From Bacteroidales bacterium (GTDB lineage: Bacteria > Bacteroidota > Bacteroidia > Bacteroidales > F082), in the NCBI GenBank assembly GCA_015491905.1, contig WGGC01000031.1, forward strand, positions 1-64,000: a DNA stretch of 64,000 nucleotides, in the 5' to 3' direction. Below are positions 26,846 through 35,523 of this stretch, piece by piece (position 1 is the stretch's first letter; each line of letters starts with the position of its first letter). A program made the position numbers and the translations under genes. The notes beneath the pieces are model-generated. The model saw only the letters and a list, made by a program, of their open reading frames with translations, had not been told where the DNA came from and made no database searches.

Positions 26846-28540
26846 TTAATTTTTAAGAATTATTTTAATAATAACAACACGGTTATTATAATGTATTTTA
26901 GCTATATATATTCCTTTAGGTAAAGATGAAACATTCCATTTTTCATTATTTATTAGTGTTTTTTCAACAACTTTTCTTCCTGAAATATTAAACAACTGAA
27001 TTTTTGAAGATGTTGACAAACCCGTAAATGACAAATAATTTATAGCAGGGTTTGGAAAGGCTCTGACATTTTTATCAGAAATTCCATTAACATCCGAAGA
27101 AACAGGTTTCAAGTTTATTATTATTTTATTTCCGGAAATACTATCGAACAAAATTTCTTTTATATAAGGCTCATAACCCTCAGAACTTACCTTGACAATA
27201 TATTTTCCTTTATAAAGTGGGCGAAAAAACACACCTGTAATTGAATCAGAATATACTTGAGAATTATGATTATCATGGTTCTCTATAAGAATTTCAGCCT
27301 TTACTCCATTACCTGAAATACTATCTTTTACTAACCCATACAACCCATGCTTAGCTTCTTTTAAATATTGTATTAAAGACCTGAAATTATAATTCCAAAA
27401 ATTTGGTAAAACTGTCGGATCAGGCATTTTAACATGTGACAATTCAAGGGTGAACTCGCGGTCATAATGGAAATAGTTCATATAATCTTGTCTGCCGCCT
27501 GTAATACTATACCAGGCATAGCCATTTGTAATGCCATTATCGAGATCAGTAAAATATCCTTTGAGGCTATATTTGTGAACAGTATCTGCATATTTCCGGC
27601 TAACGTTAACCCACCAGTCGTTATCGGCAGGAAGAAATGCCCAGGTATCCCATGGATAGTTAACAACTTCGGCACCGGTATGTAAGACTGCAGATAATAC
27701 AAAATGATGTTTTTGTGCGAAATTCATAAATGCTATTGTTTCCGGCTGCCATGAATTACCATCCGGATGATCTCCGGCAGCAGGATCAGGGAAATTTCGA
27801 TTTAAATCAATATGATTAGCATTAAAACGGGTTGCACCATATACGGAAGTATCTCCTGCAGCATAAGTTCCATCAGGATTTGCCAAAGGGTTTATCCAAA
27901 TATCAAAACTATCTACCAATCTAGTAATTTCGGGAACTTTATTATAATTGCTAAGAAGATAATCTATCATATGAAGCATTAAAATATACCCGGTGGTTTC
28001 GTCACCATGAATTGTAGCAGAATAAGTAACCGAAGGTTTAAAAATAACATTATTATTCACTGAAATATGTGCAAACAATAGTTCTCTGCCTTTAACAGAT
28101 TTACCAATGGAGATAACCTTGCAAAGAGAAGGGTACTTTCTCCCGAAGTTATCCATAATTGCCAAATACTGATTATAACCGGGATAAAAATCCCACTTTA
28201 AAGAGTTTTTCTTTCCACTTACCATTAACTGTTTTTTGGAAAGCAACATAGAAGGTGGAACAAGAAAAGAAACTGGAACTTTTATTTTATTTAAAAATTT
28301 ATACCCATTGTTATTAATATAAGCAAAAACAGAGTCATTAACTATTTTATCAAAAGAAATAATGCGTGATAAATACTTTATATTTTCTTTGGATATATCA
28401 TTTTCAGAAAACGAAATGTAAGATTCTCCGCGTTGATTAAATAAACCTATTAAAGAATCCTGATTAAATGAATTTTGTCCATTTACAAAAGAATACATTC
28501 CCCAACAAAAGATTAAAATTAATATTGTCAGGCGTTTCAT
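26846..28540 (-). CDS. Secreted M14 zinc carboxypeptidase with T9SS sorting domain
   Basis: Exported protein of 564 residues. Signal peptide MKRLTILILIFCWGMYSFVNGQ, then an M14 catalytic domain (about 120-400) with the zinc ligands in SATIHGDETTGY (HxxE) and AVLHTGAEVVNYP (His), DLNRNFPDP, and the catalytic Glu in REFTLELSHVK. A carboxypeptidase-regulatory-like beta domain follows (LYGLVKDSISGNGVKAEILIE) and a type A T9SS CTD ends the protein (VRAFPNPAINYLSFTG...LPKGIYIAKI). It starts 11 bases after dapA on the same strand. Likely cleaves peptides at the cell surface or outside. Confidence 0.93.
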   Translation of the reverse strand: MKRLTILILIFCWGMYSFVNGQNSFNQDSLIGLFNQRGESYISFSENDISKENIKYLSRIISFDKIVNDSVFAYINNNGYKFLNKIKVPVSFLVPPSMLLSKKQLMVSGKKNSLKWDFYPGYNQYLAIMDNFGRKYPSLCKVISIGKSVKGRELLFAHISVNNNVIFKPSVTYSATIHGDETTGYILMLHMIDYLLSNYNKVPEITRLVDSFDIWINPLANPDGTYAAGDTSVYGATRFNANHIDLNRNFPDPAAGDHPDGNSWQPETIAFMNFAQKHHFVLSAVLHTGAEVVNYPWDTWAFLPADNDWWVNVSRKYADTVHKYSLKGYFTDLDNGITNGYAWYSITGGRQDYMNYFHYDREFTLELSHVKMPDPTVLPNFWNYNFRSLIQYLKEAKHGLYGLVKDSISGNGVKAEILIENHDNHNSQVYSDSITGVFFRPLYKGKYIVKVSSEGYEPYIKEILFDSISGNKIIINLKPVSSDVNGISDKNVRAFPNPAINYLSFTGLSTSSKIQLFNISGRKVVEKTLINNEKWNVSSLPKGIYIAKIHYNNRVVIIKIILKN

Positions 28541-28551
28541 AAGGGTTCTTT

Positions 28552-29445
28552 TTAGGAACTTGTATTTTCATAACCTGCCAGCAATTTTTCCAATGCCAGA
28601 TGAACAGATTTATTTACTTTCACCATTGGCAGCCGGAGGTTATTTTTTATTAAACCCATAATTTCCATAGCAGCTTTAATACCTGCAGGATTTCCATCAG
28701 CAAATAATTGGTGGATAATAGGTAGTAACTTATAATGTATTTCCCTGGCTGCCGCAACATCACCTGATTTAAACAAACGAACCATATCAGAGAAATCTTT
28801 GGGAAATGCGTTTGCAACAACAGAAATTACACCATCAGCCCCCAGTGCCATAAGTGGAAATGTAAGGGCGTCATCACCGGAAAATAATTTAAAGTCCTCA
28901 GGTTTATTTCTCAGAATCTCCATAACCTGCAATAAGTCACCGGATGCCTCTTTAACGGCAACAATATTATCAAAATCGTTAGCAAGTTTTAAGACTGTAT
29001 CTGCTGAAATATTTGATGCTGTACGTCCGGGAACATTATATAAAATTATTGGCAGATCTGTTGAAGAAGCAATAGATTTAAAATGAGAGTATATCCCTTT
29101 CTGATTAGGTTTATTATAATAAGGTGTAACTGAAAGTATTGCGTCGATATTTCTATCTTCAATTTTTTTTAATTTTCCTACTACTGCCCGGGTACTATTT
29201 CCTCCAACTCCCATTACAATAGGGATTCTGTTATTAACATTATCTATAATAACATCCATTACAGCTTTTTGCTCATCTTCGGTCATTGTAGCAGGCTCTC
29301 CGGTAGTGCCAAGTCCAACAATAAAGTCAACACCACCATTAATAATATGGTTAATTACTTTTTCCAGGCTTCCAAAATCAATGGTTCCATAATTATGAAA
29401 AGGTGTAACAACAGCAACACCTGTACCATTTAAATTTGTTTTCAT
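28552..29445 (-). CDS. dapA: 4-hydroxy-tetrahydrodipicolinate synthase
   Basis: Class I aldolase of 297 residues that condenses pyruvate with aspartate semialdehyde, the first committed step of lysine and diaminopimelate synthesis. Signatures: GLGTTGEPATMTEDEQ, the catalytic Tyr in IILYNVPGRTASN, the Schiff-base Lys in NIVAVKEASGD, and LFSGDDALTFPLMALGADGVISVVAN. DUF6913 lies upstream and the M14 peptidase 11 bases downstream, all on one strand. Confidence 0.95.
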   Translation of the reverse strand: MKTNLNGTGVAVVTPFHNYGTIDFGSLEKVINHIINGGVDFIVGLGTTGEPATMTEDEQKAVMDVIIDNVNNRIPIVMGVGGNSTRAVVGKLKKIEDRNIDAILSVTPYYNKPNQKGIYSHFKSIASSTDLPIILYNVPGRTASNISADTVLKLANDFDNIVAVKEASGDLLQVMEILRNKPEDFKLFSGDDALTFPLMALGADGVISVVANAFPKDFSDMVRLFKSGDVAAAREIHYKLLPIIHQLFADGNPAGIKAAMEIMGLIKNNLRLPMVKVNKSVHLALEKLLAGYENTSS

Positions 29446-29517
29446 TATAGTTTTAATTTGGTTTATATTTACAACTCTTTAGTTTTTTATTTACTAATTT
29501 TTTATAAAATAATCTAG

Positions 29518-30051
29518 TTAAATATTTCCAACAAAATTTATAAAATATGGATTCAACTTTTCATAATACTCAATATAGTTAATGTTACTTGTTTTATTTT
29601 TCAATATAACATTAAAAATTTGAATATCATTTGAATTTTCCATTCCAAATTTAATTTTAGCATTTATCACAGAAACAATCTTTTTCCCTTTTTTACTTAA
29701 CTTCCCGCTAAAACTAATCAAAAACTGACAACTTTTAGATGATAAATACTCCAACAAATTATTACGTGGTTTACCAAAAAAGGTGAAATCTTTTTTGGTA
29801 ATAACTTTGTAATCTTCTAAAATATTATCAATTTTTTCTATATCAGTAATAAACAATATAATCTCAAGATTATCAATAGAAGGGCGCAATTCTTTTATTA
29901 ACTTCTGTATATCTGAATATTGTTTGTTATTATTTATCTCAAAATATAAACACAATGAATTAATTGTTTTGGGAAATATTTTCTCTTCATTCATTGTATT
30001 AGTTTTTATGGAAAATTCTGTTTCACCGATTCCTTTTATACTATTTCCCAA
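29518..30051 (-). CDS. DUF6913-like protein of unknown function
   Basis: About 177 residues, no signal peptide or membrane segment. The motif DFTFFGKPRNNLLEYLSSKSCQFLISFSG followed by AKIKFGMEN matches my memory of the DUF6913 family, often found near dapA in Bacteroidota. The listed start is a TTG; the frame stays open upstream to a stop near 30108 without an ATG (reading SEKFDGNKIFGLGNS), and the first in-frame ATG (MNEEKIFPK) lies well inside. The start is therefore uncertain. Function unknown. Confidence 0.6.
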   Translation of the reverse strand: MGNSIKGIGETEFSIKTNTMNEEKIFPKTINSLCLYFEINNNKQYSDIQKLIKELRPSIDNLEIILFITDIEKIDNILEDYKVITKKDFTFFGKPRNNLLEYLSSKSCQFLISFSGKLSKKGKKIVSVINAKIKFGMENSNDIQIFNVILKNKTSNINYIEYYEKLNPYFINFVGNI

Positions 30052-30143
30052 TCCGAAAATTTTATTACCATCAAATTTTTCTGATGCGTAAAATTAATAA
30101 AGTTTTTCAATTTGTGAAATACAAAAATAAAATACCTTTGACA

Positions 30144-30151
30144 TAAATTTG
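30144..30151 (+). promoter_or_regulatory. -7 box (TAnnTTTG) for the MBL hydrolase gene
   Basis: TAAATTTG ends 13 bases before the ATG at 30165. Confidence 0.45.
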
Positions 30152-30164
30152 AATATTTAAAAGT

Positions 30165-30926
30165 ATGGAGGTTACTTTCTTAGGTACAGGCACTTCACAA
30201 GGAGTACCAGTAATAGCTTGCCAATGTGACGTTTGTCAGCATGGACGAAAAAAAGATCATCGATTGCGCACCTCTGTTATGATAACAGAAGGTGATACAC
30301 AAATTAATATAGACGCTGGGCCTGATTTCAGGTATCAAATGCTTCGTGAAAAAGTGCAAAAACTAGATGGAATTCTTATAACACACTGCCACAAAGATCA
30401 TATTGCAGGACTTGATGATGTGAGAGCATTTAATTATCAAAGCAAAAAAGCAATGAAAATTTTTGCTACCCAGCGTGATAAAGAAGCTATACAAAGGGAG
30501 TTTGCATATGCCTTTGATGAAATGCGATATCCGGGAACTCCAAAAATGGACATTATAACTTTAACAGAATCAGCTTTTACAGTAAAAAATATAAATGTAC
30601 TTCCCCTTCCCGCTTTGCACATGAAAATGGAAGTTATGGGTTTTCGTATTGGTGATTTTTCTTATGTAACAGACACAAATTATATTCCCGGAGAAACATT
30701 AGGTAAAATGCTGGGGAGTAAGGTTATAGTTCTTAATGCCCTAAGAAAAGCCCCACACCCTTCTCATTATAATCTGGAACAAGCTGTTAAAGTATTAGAA
30801 TTTTTAAGACCGGAAAAGGCCTACCTAACTCATATTAGTCATTTAATGGGATTTCATGATGAAGTTAGTAAGGAATTACCCGACTTTATTGAACTTGCTT
30901 ATGATGGGCTAAAAATTAAAATATAA
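30165..30926 (+). CDS. PhnP-like metallo-beta-lactamase-fold hydrolase
   Basis: MBL-fold phosphodiesterase of 253 residues. The N-terminus FLGTGTSQGVPVIACQCDVCQ carries the extra structural cysteines seen in PhnP-type cyclic phosphodiesterases. The metal motif is ITHCHKDHIAGLDD (HxHxDH), followed by LPALHMKMEVMGFRIG, SYVTDTNYIP and LTHISHLMGFHDEV. The cyclic-ribose-phosphate role is known for PhnP, but no phn genes are near, so the substrate is open. Divergent from DUF6913; convergent with the PorE-like gene. Confidence 0.85.
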   Translation: MEVTFLGTGTSQGVPVIACQCDVCQHGRKKDHRLRTSVMITEGDTQINIDAGPDFRYQMLREKVQKLDGILITHCHKDHIAGLDDVRAFNYQSKKAMKIFATQRDKEAIQREFAYAFDEMRYPGTPKMDIITLTESAFTVKNINVLPLPALHMKMEVMGFRIGDFSYVTDTNYIPGETLGKMLGSKVIVLNALRKAPHPSHYNLEQAVKVLEFLRPEKAYLTHISHLMGFHDEVSKELPDFIELAYDGLKIKI

Positions 30927-30946
30927 ATCAAATAATATATTTTACA

Positions 30947-32848
30947 CTATTCGATAACTATAGTTATTCTGCGGTTTTTTATTTTATTTATGTCAGTATT
31001 TCCTTTTAGCTCTCCGAACCCTCTGCAGGTTATCCTTTTAATATTTATTCCTTTAGATAAAAGATATCTGCAAACAGAATCAGCTCTTTTTTCAGACAAT
31101 TTCTGATTATACGTTTTAGTGCCGCTTTCATCGGCATAGCCAGCAATCAGGATATTTATGGATGGGTTATTTTTTAAAAAATATACCAGATTATTCAGTT
31201 CTGGAATAGCTGTTTTTTTAATTTTATATTCGTTTACATCAAACAAAATATTTTTAAATTGTATTTTTTTTCCTTTTTTAACAGGATACAGTAACCATTT
31301 TTTATAAATAGTTTTGTTTTTTTCAGAAGTGTTTAGTTCTTTATTTAAAATAAAATATCCCTGTTTTACAATTTGTATATTACAAACTGCATTATATGGC
31401 AAAATCAACCTGAAGTCTCCATTTTCAGAACTATAAATTGTATCCGATACGGTTTTTTTCGAACATTTTTTAAAAAATATATTTGCTTTTAAAGGTGTTC
31501 CATTTTCAGCATCTAAAATTTTTCCGGATACAATAATAATATTTTCCGGCTGTATTTTTTTATATAAATCGAAACGAAAAATATCATATCCCTTTCCGGA
31601 AGTTCTGTTAGAAGAAATCCAACCTTGTTTCCCATCCATACCTACAACAATATTTTTCTCACTAAACCTCGAATTCACCGGAACACCTAGGTTTCTTGCC
31701 TTCGTCCATCTGCTTTTTTCATCTTTTCTGGACATAAACAAATCAAATTCGCCAAGACCAGGCCAGCCATTAGATGAAAAAAACAAAGTTTTATTATCGC
31801 TACTTAAAAAAGGAGCCATTTCATCACCGGAGGTATTAATGCTATCTCCCAAATTAACAGCACTTTTCCAATTACCACTTTCATCTTTTTTCATCATCCA
31901 TATATCTGATCCTCCCTTCCCTCCTTTTCTTTTAGATGCAAAATATAAACTCCTGCCATCGGGAGAGATAACTGCCTGTGATTCCCAACCCGCTGAATTA
32001 ACATATCTTCCCAACGTAACAGGTTTATTCCATTTTCCATTACTAAAAATGCTTTTGTAAATATCGCAACTACCAAAACCTCCGGGCCAGTAACAGCCGG
32101 TAATAAACATCTCCTTTCCAAACAAAGAAAAACTAACAGCTCCCATATCAAGATTATCAGCCCAGGGTAAAATTAAAGGTTTGGGATTTTCCCATTTCTC
32201 CCCAAACTTTTTGGAATACAATACACTCTCACTATATTTTTTATATTTATTACCTTTTATTACTGGAAATTTACGTGTAAAAAAAAGCAATTTTTCATTT
32301 TTAGAAATGTAATTTACAAACTCATCATATTTAGAATTGATATTTTCCGGTAAGGAACTCAAGTTAACCTGATATGGATTGTGTATTGCCCATAAAGAAT
32401 ACTTTGCAGAATTAAATATTTTATGACTTAAAGAAATTAAGTTTTCATTCTCCGTTTTTAGTGATAGAAATAGTTTTATATAATGAATTGAAAGGTAATA
32501 ATTTCCCAACAGGTAATTTAATTTCCCCATTGTAAAATAAATTAACGGATATTTTTTTCCGGCAAGTTTACTGACCTTTTCATATGCGAGAAGTGATTTT
32601 TTATATTTTGCCAATGATAAATAAATCTCACCCTTTAGCAGATAAGGCTCAGGATATAAAGGTGCGATTTTAATACTTTTGTCAAGTAGTTTTACGGATT
32701 TTAAGGTATCTCCATTATGATATTCGGCCAATGCCTTTTGAAATATCAATTCAGCTCTTTTCCGGGGATGAATATTTTGGGATGTTCCTGTTTTTGATAA
32801 AAACAAGAACAGCAACATTAACCAGAATATGTAATTTAATTTTTTCAG
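30947..32848 (-). CDS. PorE-like OmpA-family protein with TPR, PD40 and regulatory-like domains
   Basis: Domain order: signal peptide; TPR region (AELIFQKALAEYHNGDTLKSVKLLDKSIKIAPLYPEPYLLKG); PD40/WD40-like propeller blades (PDGRSLYFASKRKGGKGGSDIW, SSDNKTLFFSSNGWPGLGEFDLF); a carboxypeptidase-regulatory-like beta domain (VSGKILDAENGTPLKANIFFKK); and OmpA peptidoglycan binding (NILIAGYADESGTKTYNQKLSEKRADSV). This is the architecture of T9SS PorE, although paralogues occur. The ATG at 32818 leaves a signal peptide without its basic end. Extending to a CTG at 32848 gives LKKLNYIFWLMLLFLFL, a complete signal, and is preferred here; that start is inference. Confidence 0.82.
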   Translation of the reverse strand: MKKLNYIFWLMLLFLFLSKTGTSQNIHPRKRAELIFQKALAEYHNGDTLKSVKLLDKSIKIAPLYPEPYLLKGEIYLSLAKYKKSLLAYEKVSKLAGKKYPLIYFTMGKLNYLLGNYYLSIHYIKLFLSLKTENENLISLSHKIFNSAKYSLWAIHNPYQVNLSSLPENINSKYDEFVNYISKNEKLLFFTRKFPVIKGNKYKKYSESVLYSKKFGEKWENPKPLILPWADNLDMGAVSFSLFGKEMFITGCYWPGGFGSCDIYKSIFSNGKWNKPVTLGRYVNSAGWESQAVISPDGRSLYFASKRKGGKGGSDIWMMKKDESGNWKSAVNLGDSINTSGDEMAPFLSSDNKTLFFSSNGWPGLGEFDLFMSRKDEKSRWTKARNLGVPVNSRFSEKNIVVGMDGKQGWISSNRTSGKGYDIFRFDLYKKIQPENIIIVSGKILDAENGTPLKANIFFKKCSKKTVSDTIYSSENGDFRLILPYNAVCNIQIVKQGYFILNKELNTSEKNKTIYKKWLLYPVKKGKKIQFKNILFDVNEYKIKKTAIPELNNLVYFLKNNPSINILIAGYADESGTKTYNQKLSEKRADSVCRYLLSKGINIKRITCRGFGELKGNTDINKIKNRRITIVIE

Positions 32849-32901
32849 CTTTTTTTAACAAAACTAACAAAGAATCAATAAAAAGAAAAATTAATTCATA
32901 A

Positions 32902-33534
32902 TTATGGAATTCCCATATATTTATGAGTTTGTAATGAAATCCTCCAACGGGGATTATCCATAACATATTGGGTTAATTTATCCATTATTTGTTTAGAAAC
33001 ACTCCATTCAGGCTGTAAGAACAAATGACATGATGAAGAAACCAAAGCGGCATTTTTTTCAGCCCATTTTAAATCGCTGTCTTTTTGAATAATGACTTTC
33101 AGTTCATCTGCCCTATTATAAATTTCTTTTACAGGAGGAGAATTTTTTTTAGGTGAGAGGCATATCCAGTCCCATTCGCCCGTTAAATGATAAGCCCCGG
33201 AGGTTTCTACCATAGTTGTAATACCTTCTGATTTCAATTCCATTGTAAAGATTTCAAGAGGATATGCAGAAGGTTCTCCTCCGGTAACAACAATTGTTTT
33301 AGCAGGTTGATTAGCAACTCTTTTAACAACTTCATGTACAGGTACAGGCGGAAAAAGCTCTGCATTCCATGTTTCCTTACTGTCGCACCAGGCACAACCA
33401 ACATCACAACCACCAATCCTTACAAAATAAGCAGCTTTACCTGTGTTATACCCTTCTCCCTGTAAGGTATAAAACTCTTCCATAACAGGAAGTTTATTAC
33501 CTCCTTCCAACAGTTCTATTTCTTTATATACCAT
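32902..33534 (-). CDS. queE: 7-carboxy-7-deazaguanine synthase (radical SAM)
   Basis: Radical SAM enzyme of 210 residues that converts carboxy-tetrahydropterin to 7-carboxy-7-deazaguanine for queuosine. EFYTLQGEGYNTGKAAYFVRIGGCDVGCAWCDSKETW contains the CxxxCxxC cluster motif, VTGGEPSAYP is the SAM-binding GGE motif, and VETSGAYHLTGEWDWICLSPK is typical of QueE. The compact length fits the Bacteroidota form. Other que genes are not in the window. It has its own -7 box. Confidence 0.93.
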   Translation of the reverse strand: MVYKEIELLEGGNKLPVMEEFYTLQGEGYNTGKAAYFVRIGGCDVGCAWCDSKETWNAELFPPVPVHEVVKRVANQPAKTIVVTGGEPSAYPLEIFTMELKSEGITTMVETSGAYHLTGEWDWICLSPKKNSPPVKEIYNRADELKVIIQKDSDLKWAEKNAALVSSSCHLFLQPEWSVSKQIMDKLTQYVMDNPRWRISLQTHKYMGIP

Positions 33535-33575
33535 AGTCTTAGCAACAATAATACAACTAATAATTTAAACAACGG

Positions 33576-33583
33576 CAAAAGTA
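33576..33583 (-). promoter_or_regulatory. -7 box (TAnnTTTG) for queE
   Basis: The minus strand reads TACTTTTG, 41 bases upstream of the queE start codon. Confidence 0.5.
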
Positions 33584-33626
33584 CAATGAATTTTGACTTC
33601 GACAATAATAAATAAATCTCAAGCAA

Positions 33627-34571
33627 TTACTTTAAAAAAGGTTTCCTGGAAGAAAGGTCAAAACGAAACAATACCGGATAAGTAACTGAAGTTTCTTCAG
33701 CGCTTATATATCCTTTCCATCCACTTGTAAATGCAACACCTTCTGTTTGTGATGCTATCCTTTGAGGCATATCGACACGTACTTTTTTGCCGGAAAAAAA
33801 ATCATCTCCTTTAAAATGAGATAAAGCCCACATAAACGGAATCCAATCGCCTTTAGTGTAACCCAATAAAATAATATTTCCCTCCTGATATTCTCCGGCA
33901 GCTGCAGTTATCAACCCTCCTACATCAAAGCTACCAACAAATGTGGCTTTATAATTACCTGGATTTTTAGACAGTCTATAAAAACGGGTATGTTGGTTTT
34001 TCCAATCTTTAGTAAAAACATATAAATGATTTCCCCATGACAATAACGCCTCACAATCAAAAGGGGTAGCATCCCATTTTTTTGGCACGCTTCTTTTATC
34101 CGGAAAATCAAAATTTATAGTTTGCGGTATAACCCTGGCATTGCCATTTTTAGGAATCCGACTTTTTTTAATTTTATACACCGTAAATTTATGTCGTTTT
34201 CCACGGTTATTTCCAACATCTCCAACATAAATATAATTTTCATCCTGTGTCAGAGCTTCCCAATCTTTATTTACTGCACCTTCAATACTAATTTCCTGCA
34301 AAATTTTTCCGGTTTTAGCATCTACTTTATAAATCACCGGTTTCCCACCGCTATCATTTATAGTCCATAAACCGCTTCGCCAGAATATCAATCCGGAAGT
34401 CTCTTTCAGTATTTTAGGTAAATTGGTAACAATTTTGGGATTATATAAAACTGTTTTTACAGTATTTACTTTATTTTTTTGAGAAGACAATAAAATACCT
34501 TGTTTCTCAACATTTCCGTTATACTGAAAAACAGAAATCAGGAAATAAAACAAAACCAACAGATTGGTCAT
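33627..34571 (-). CDS. Exported propeller-like protein of unknown function
   Basis: 314 residues with a hydrophobic N-terminus (TNLLVLFYFLISVFQY) likely acting as a signal. The body looks like a beta-propeller with repeated strands: LKETSGLIFWRSGLWTINDSGG, KDWEALTQDENYIYVGDVGNNRG, FDCEALLSWGNHLYVFTKDW and SQTEGVAFTSGWKGYISAEE. The paired ETSGL/TEGV and WEALT/CEALL motifs resemble esterase-like phytase or SdiA-regulated-type propellers, but I do not recognise a precise family. It lies 12 bases after folD on the same strand. Function unknown. Confidence 0.6.
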   Translation of the reverse strand: MTNLLVLFYFLISVFQYNGNVEKQGILLSSQKNKVNTVKTVLYNPKIVTNLPKILKETSGLIFWRSGLWTINDSGGKPVIYKVDAKTGKILQEISIEGAVNKDWEALTQDENYIYVGDVGNNRGKRHKFTVYKIKKSRIPKNGNARVIPQTINFDFPDKRSVPKKWDATPFDCEALLSWGNHLYVFTKDWKNQHTRFYRLSKNPGNYKATFVGSFDVGGLITAAAGEYQEGNIILLGYTKGDWIPFMWALSHFKGDDFFSGKKVRVDMPQRIASQTEGVAFTSGWKGYISAEETSVTYPVLFRFDLSSRKPFLK

Positions 34572-34583
34572 AATTAATTAAGA

Positions 34584-35483
34584 TTAGGAGTAGAATTCCT
34601 TTTTGTGAGCCAAGAGAGTATTTTTCAATAACATTGCAATAGTCATTGGTCCAACGCCTCCAGGCACAGGAGTTATAAATGAAGCCTTTTTATATACATC
34701 TTTAAATAAAACATCCCCTACAAGCCGATAGCCTTTTTTTGCAGAATCATCTCCAAGACGATGTATTCCGACATCGATAACTACGGCACCTTCTTTAACC
34801 ATATCTCCTGTAATAAATTGTGGCTTTCCGATAGCACAGATAAGAATATCGGCAGAAAGAGTTATTTCTTTAAGGTTTTTCGTTTTACTGTGGCAAAGAG
34901 TTACAGTTGCATTACCGGGATTTCTTTTTTGTGACAGCAAAATACTAACAGGCCTGCCTACAATATTTGACCTGCCCACAACCACACAATGCTTTCCTTC
35001 GGTGTTAATTTTATATGCTTTAAGGAGTTCCATAATACCATAAGGAGTAGCTGGCAAATAACCGGGACGGTTTAAAACCATATTTCCAATATTAACAGGA
35101 GTAAAACCGTCAACATCTTTGGAAGGATGTATTGCACTTATAATATGATCTTCATTGATATGTGCCGGCAAGGGCAGTTGAACAATAAAGCCATCTATTT
35201 CATCATCATTATTAAGAAATTCGATAACTTCAAGTAATTCATTTTCGGTGATATCCTCAGGGTAGCGATAAGTAGAAGAAATGATTCCTACTGAATGAGC
35301 AGCTTTTTCTTTGGCGGCTACGTATGTCTGGCTAGCCGGATCATCGCCAACCAAGACTGCTGCCAGGTGAGGTGAAGAATCTTTTTTATCAATTAAATCA
35401 GCTACTTCTTTTTTGATCTCATCTTTAATTTTCTGCGAAACCACTTTCCCGTCTATTAAAACAGGTTCCTTCTTCTTTGCCAT
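34584..35483 (-). CDS. folD: Methylenetetrahydrofolate dehydrogenase/cyclohydrolase
   Basis: Bifunctional one-carbon enzyme of 299 residues interconverting 5,10-methylene- and 10-formyl-tetrahydrofolate. The catalytic lysine lies in TYVAAKEKAAHSVGI, with GFIVQLPLPAHI, IHPSKDVDGFTPVNIG, the nucleotide-binding VVVGRSNIVGRPVSILL, and FITPVPGGVGPMTIAMLLKNT at the C-terminus. It starts 40 bases after ffh on the same strand. Confidence 0.96.
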   Translation of the reverse strand: MAKKKEPVLIDGKVVSQKIKDEIKKEVADLIDKKDSSPHLAAVLVGDDPASQTYVAAKEKAAHSVGIISSTYRYPEDITENELLEVIEFLNNDDEIDGFIVQLPLPAHINEDHIISAIHPSKDVDGFTPVNIGNMVLNRPGYLPATPYGIMELLKAYKINTEGKHCVVVGRSNIVGRPVSILLSQKRNPGNATVTLCHSKTKNLKEITLSADILICAIGKPQFITGDMVKEGAVVIDVGIHRLGDDSAKKGYRLVGDVLFKDVYKKASFITPVPGGVGPMTIAMLLKNTLLAHKKEFYS

Positions 35484-35523
35484 TTTACTTATTTTATAAA
35501 GAGATAACTATTGAAATAAATTA

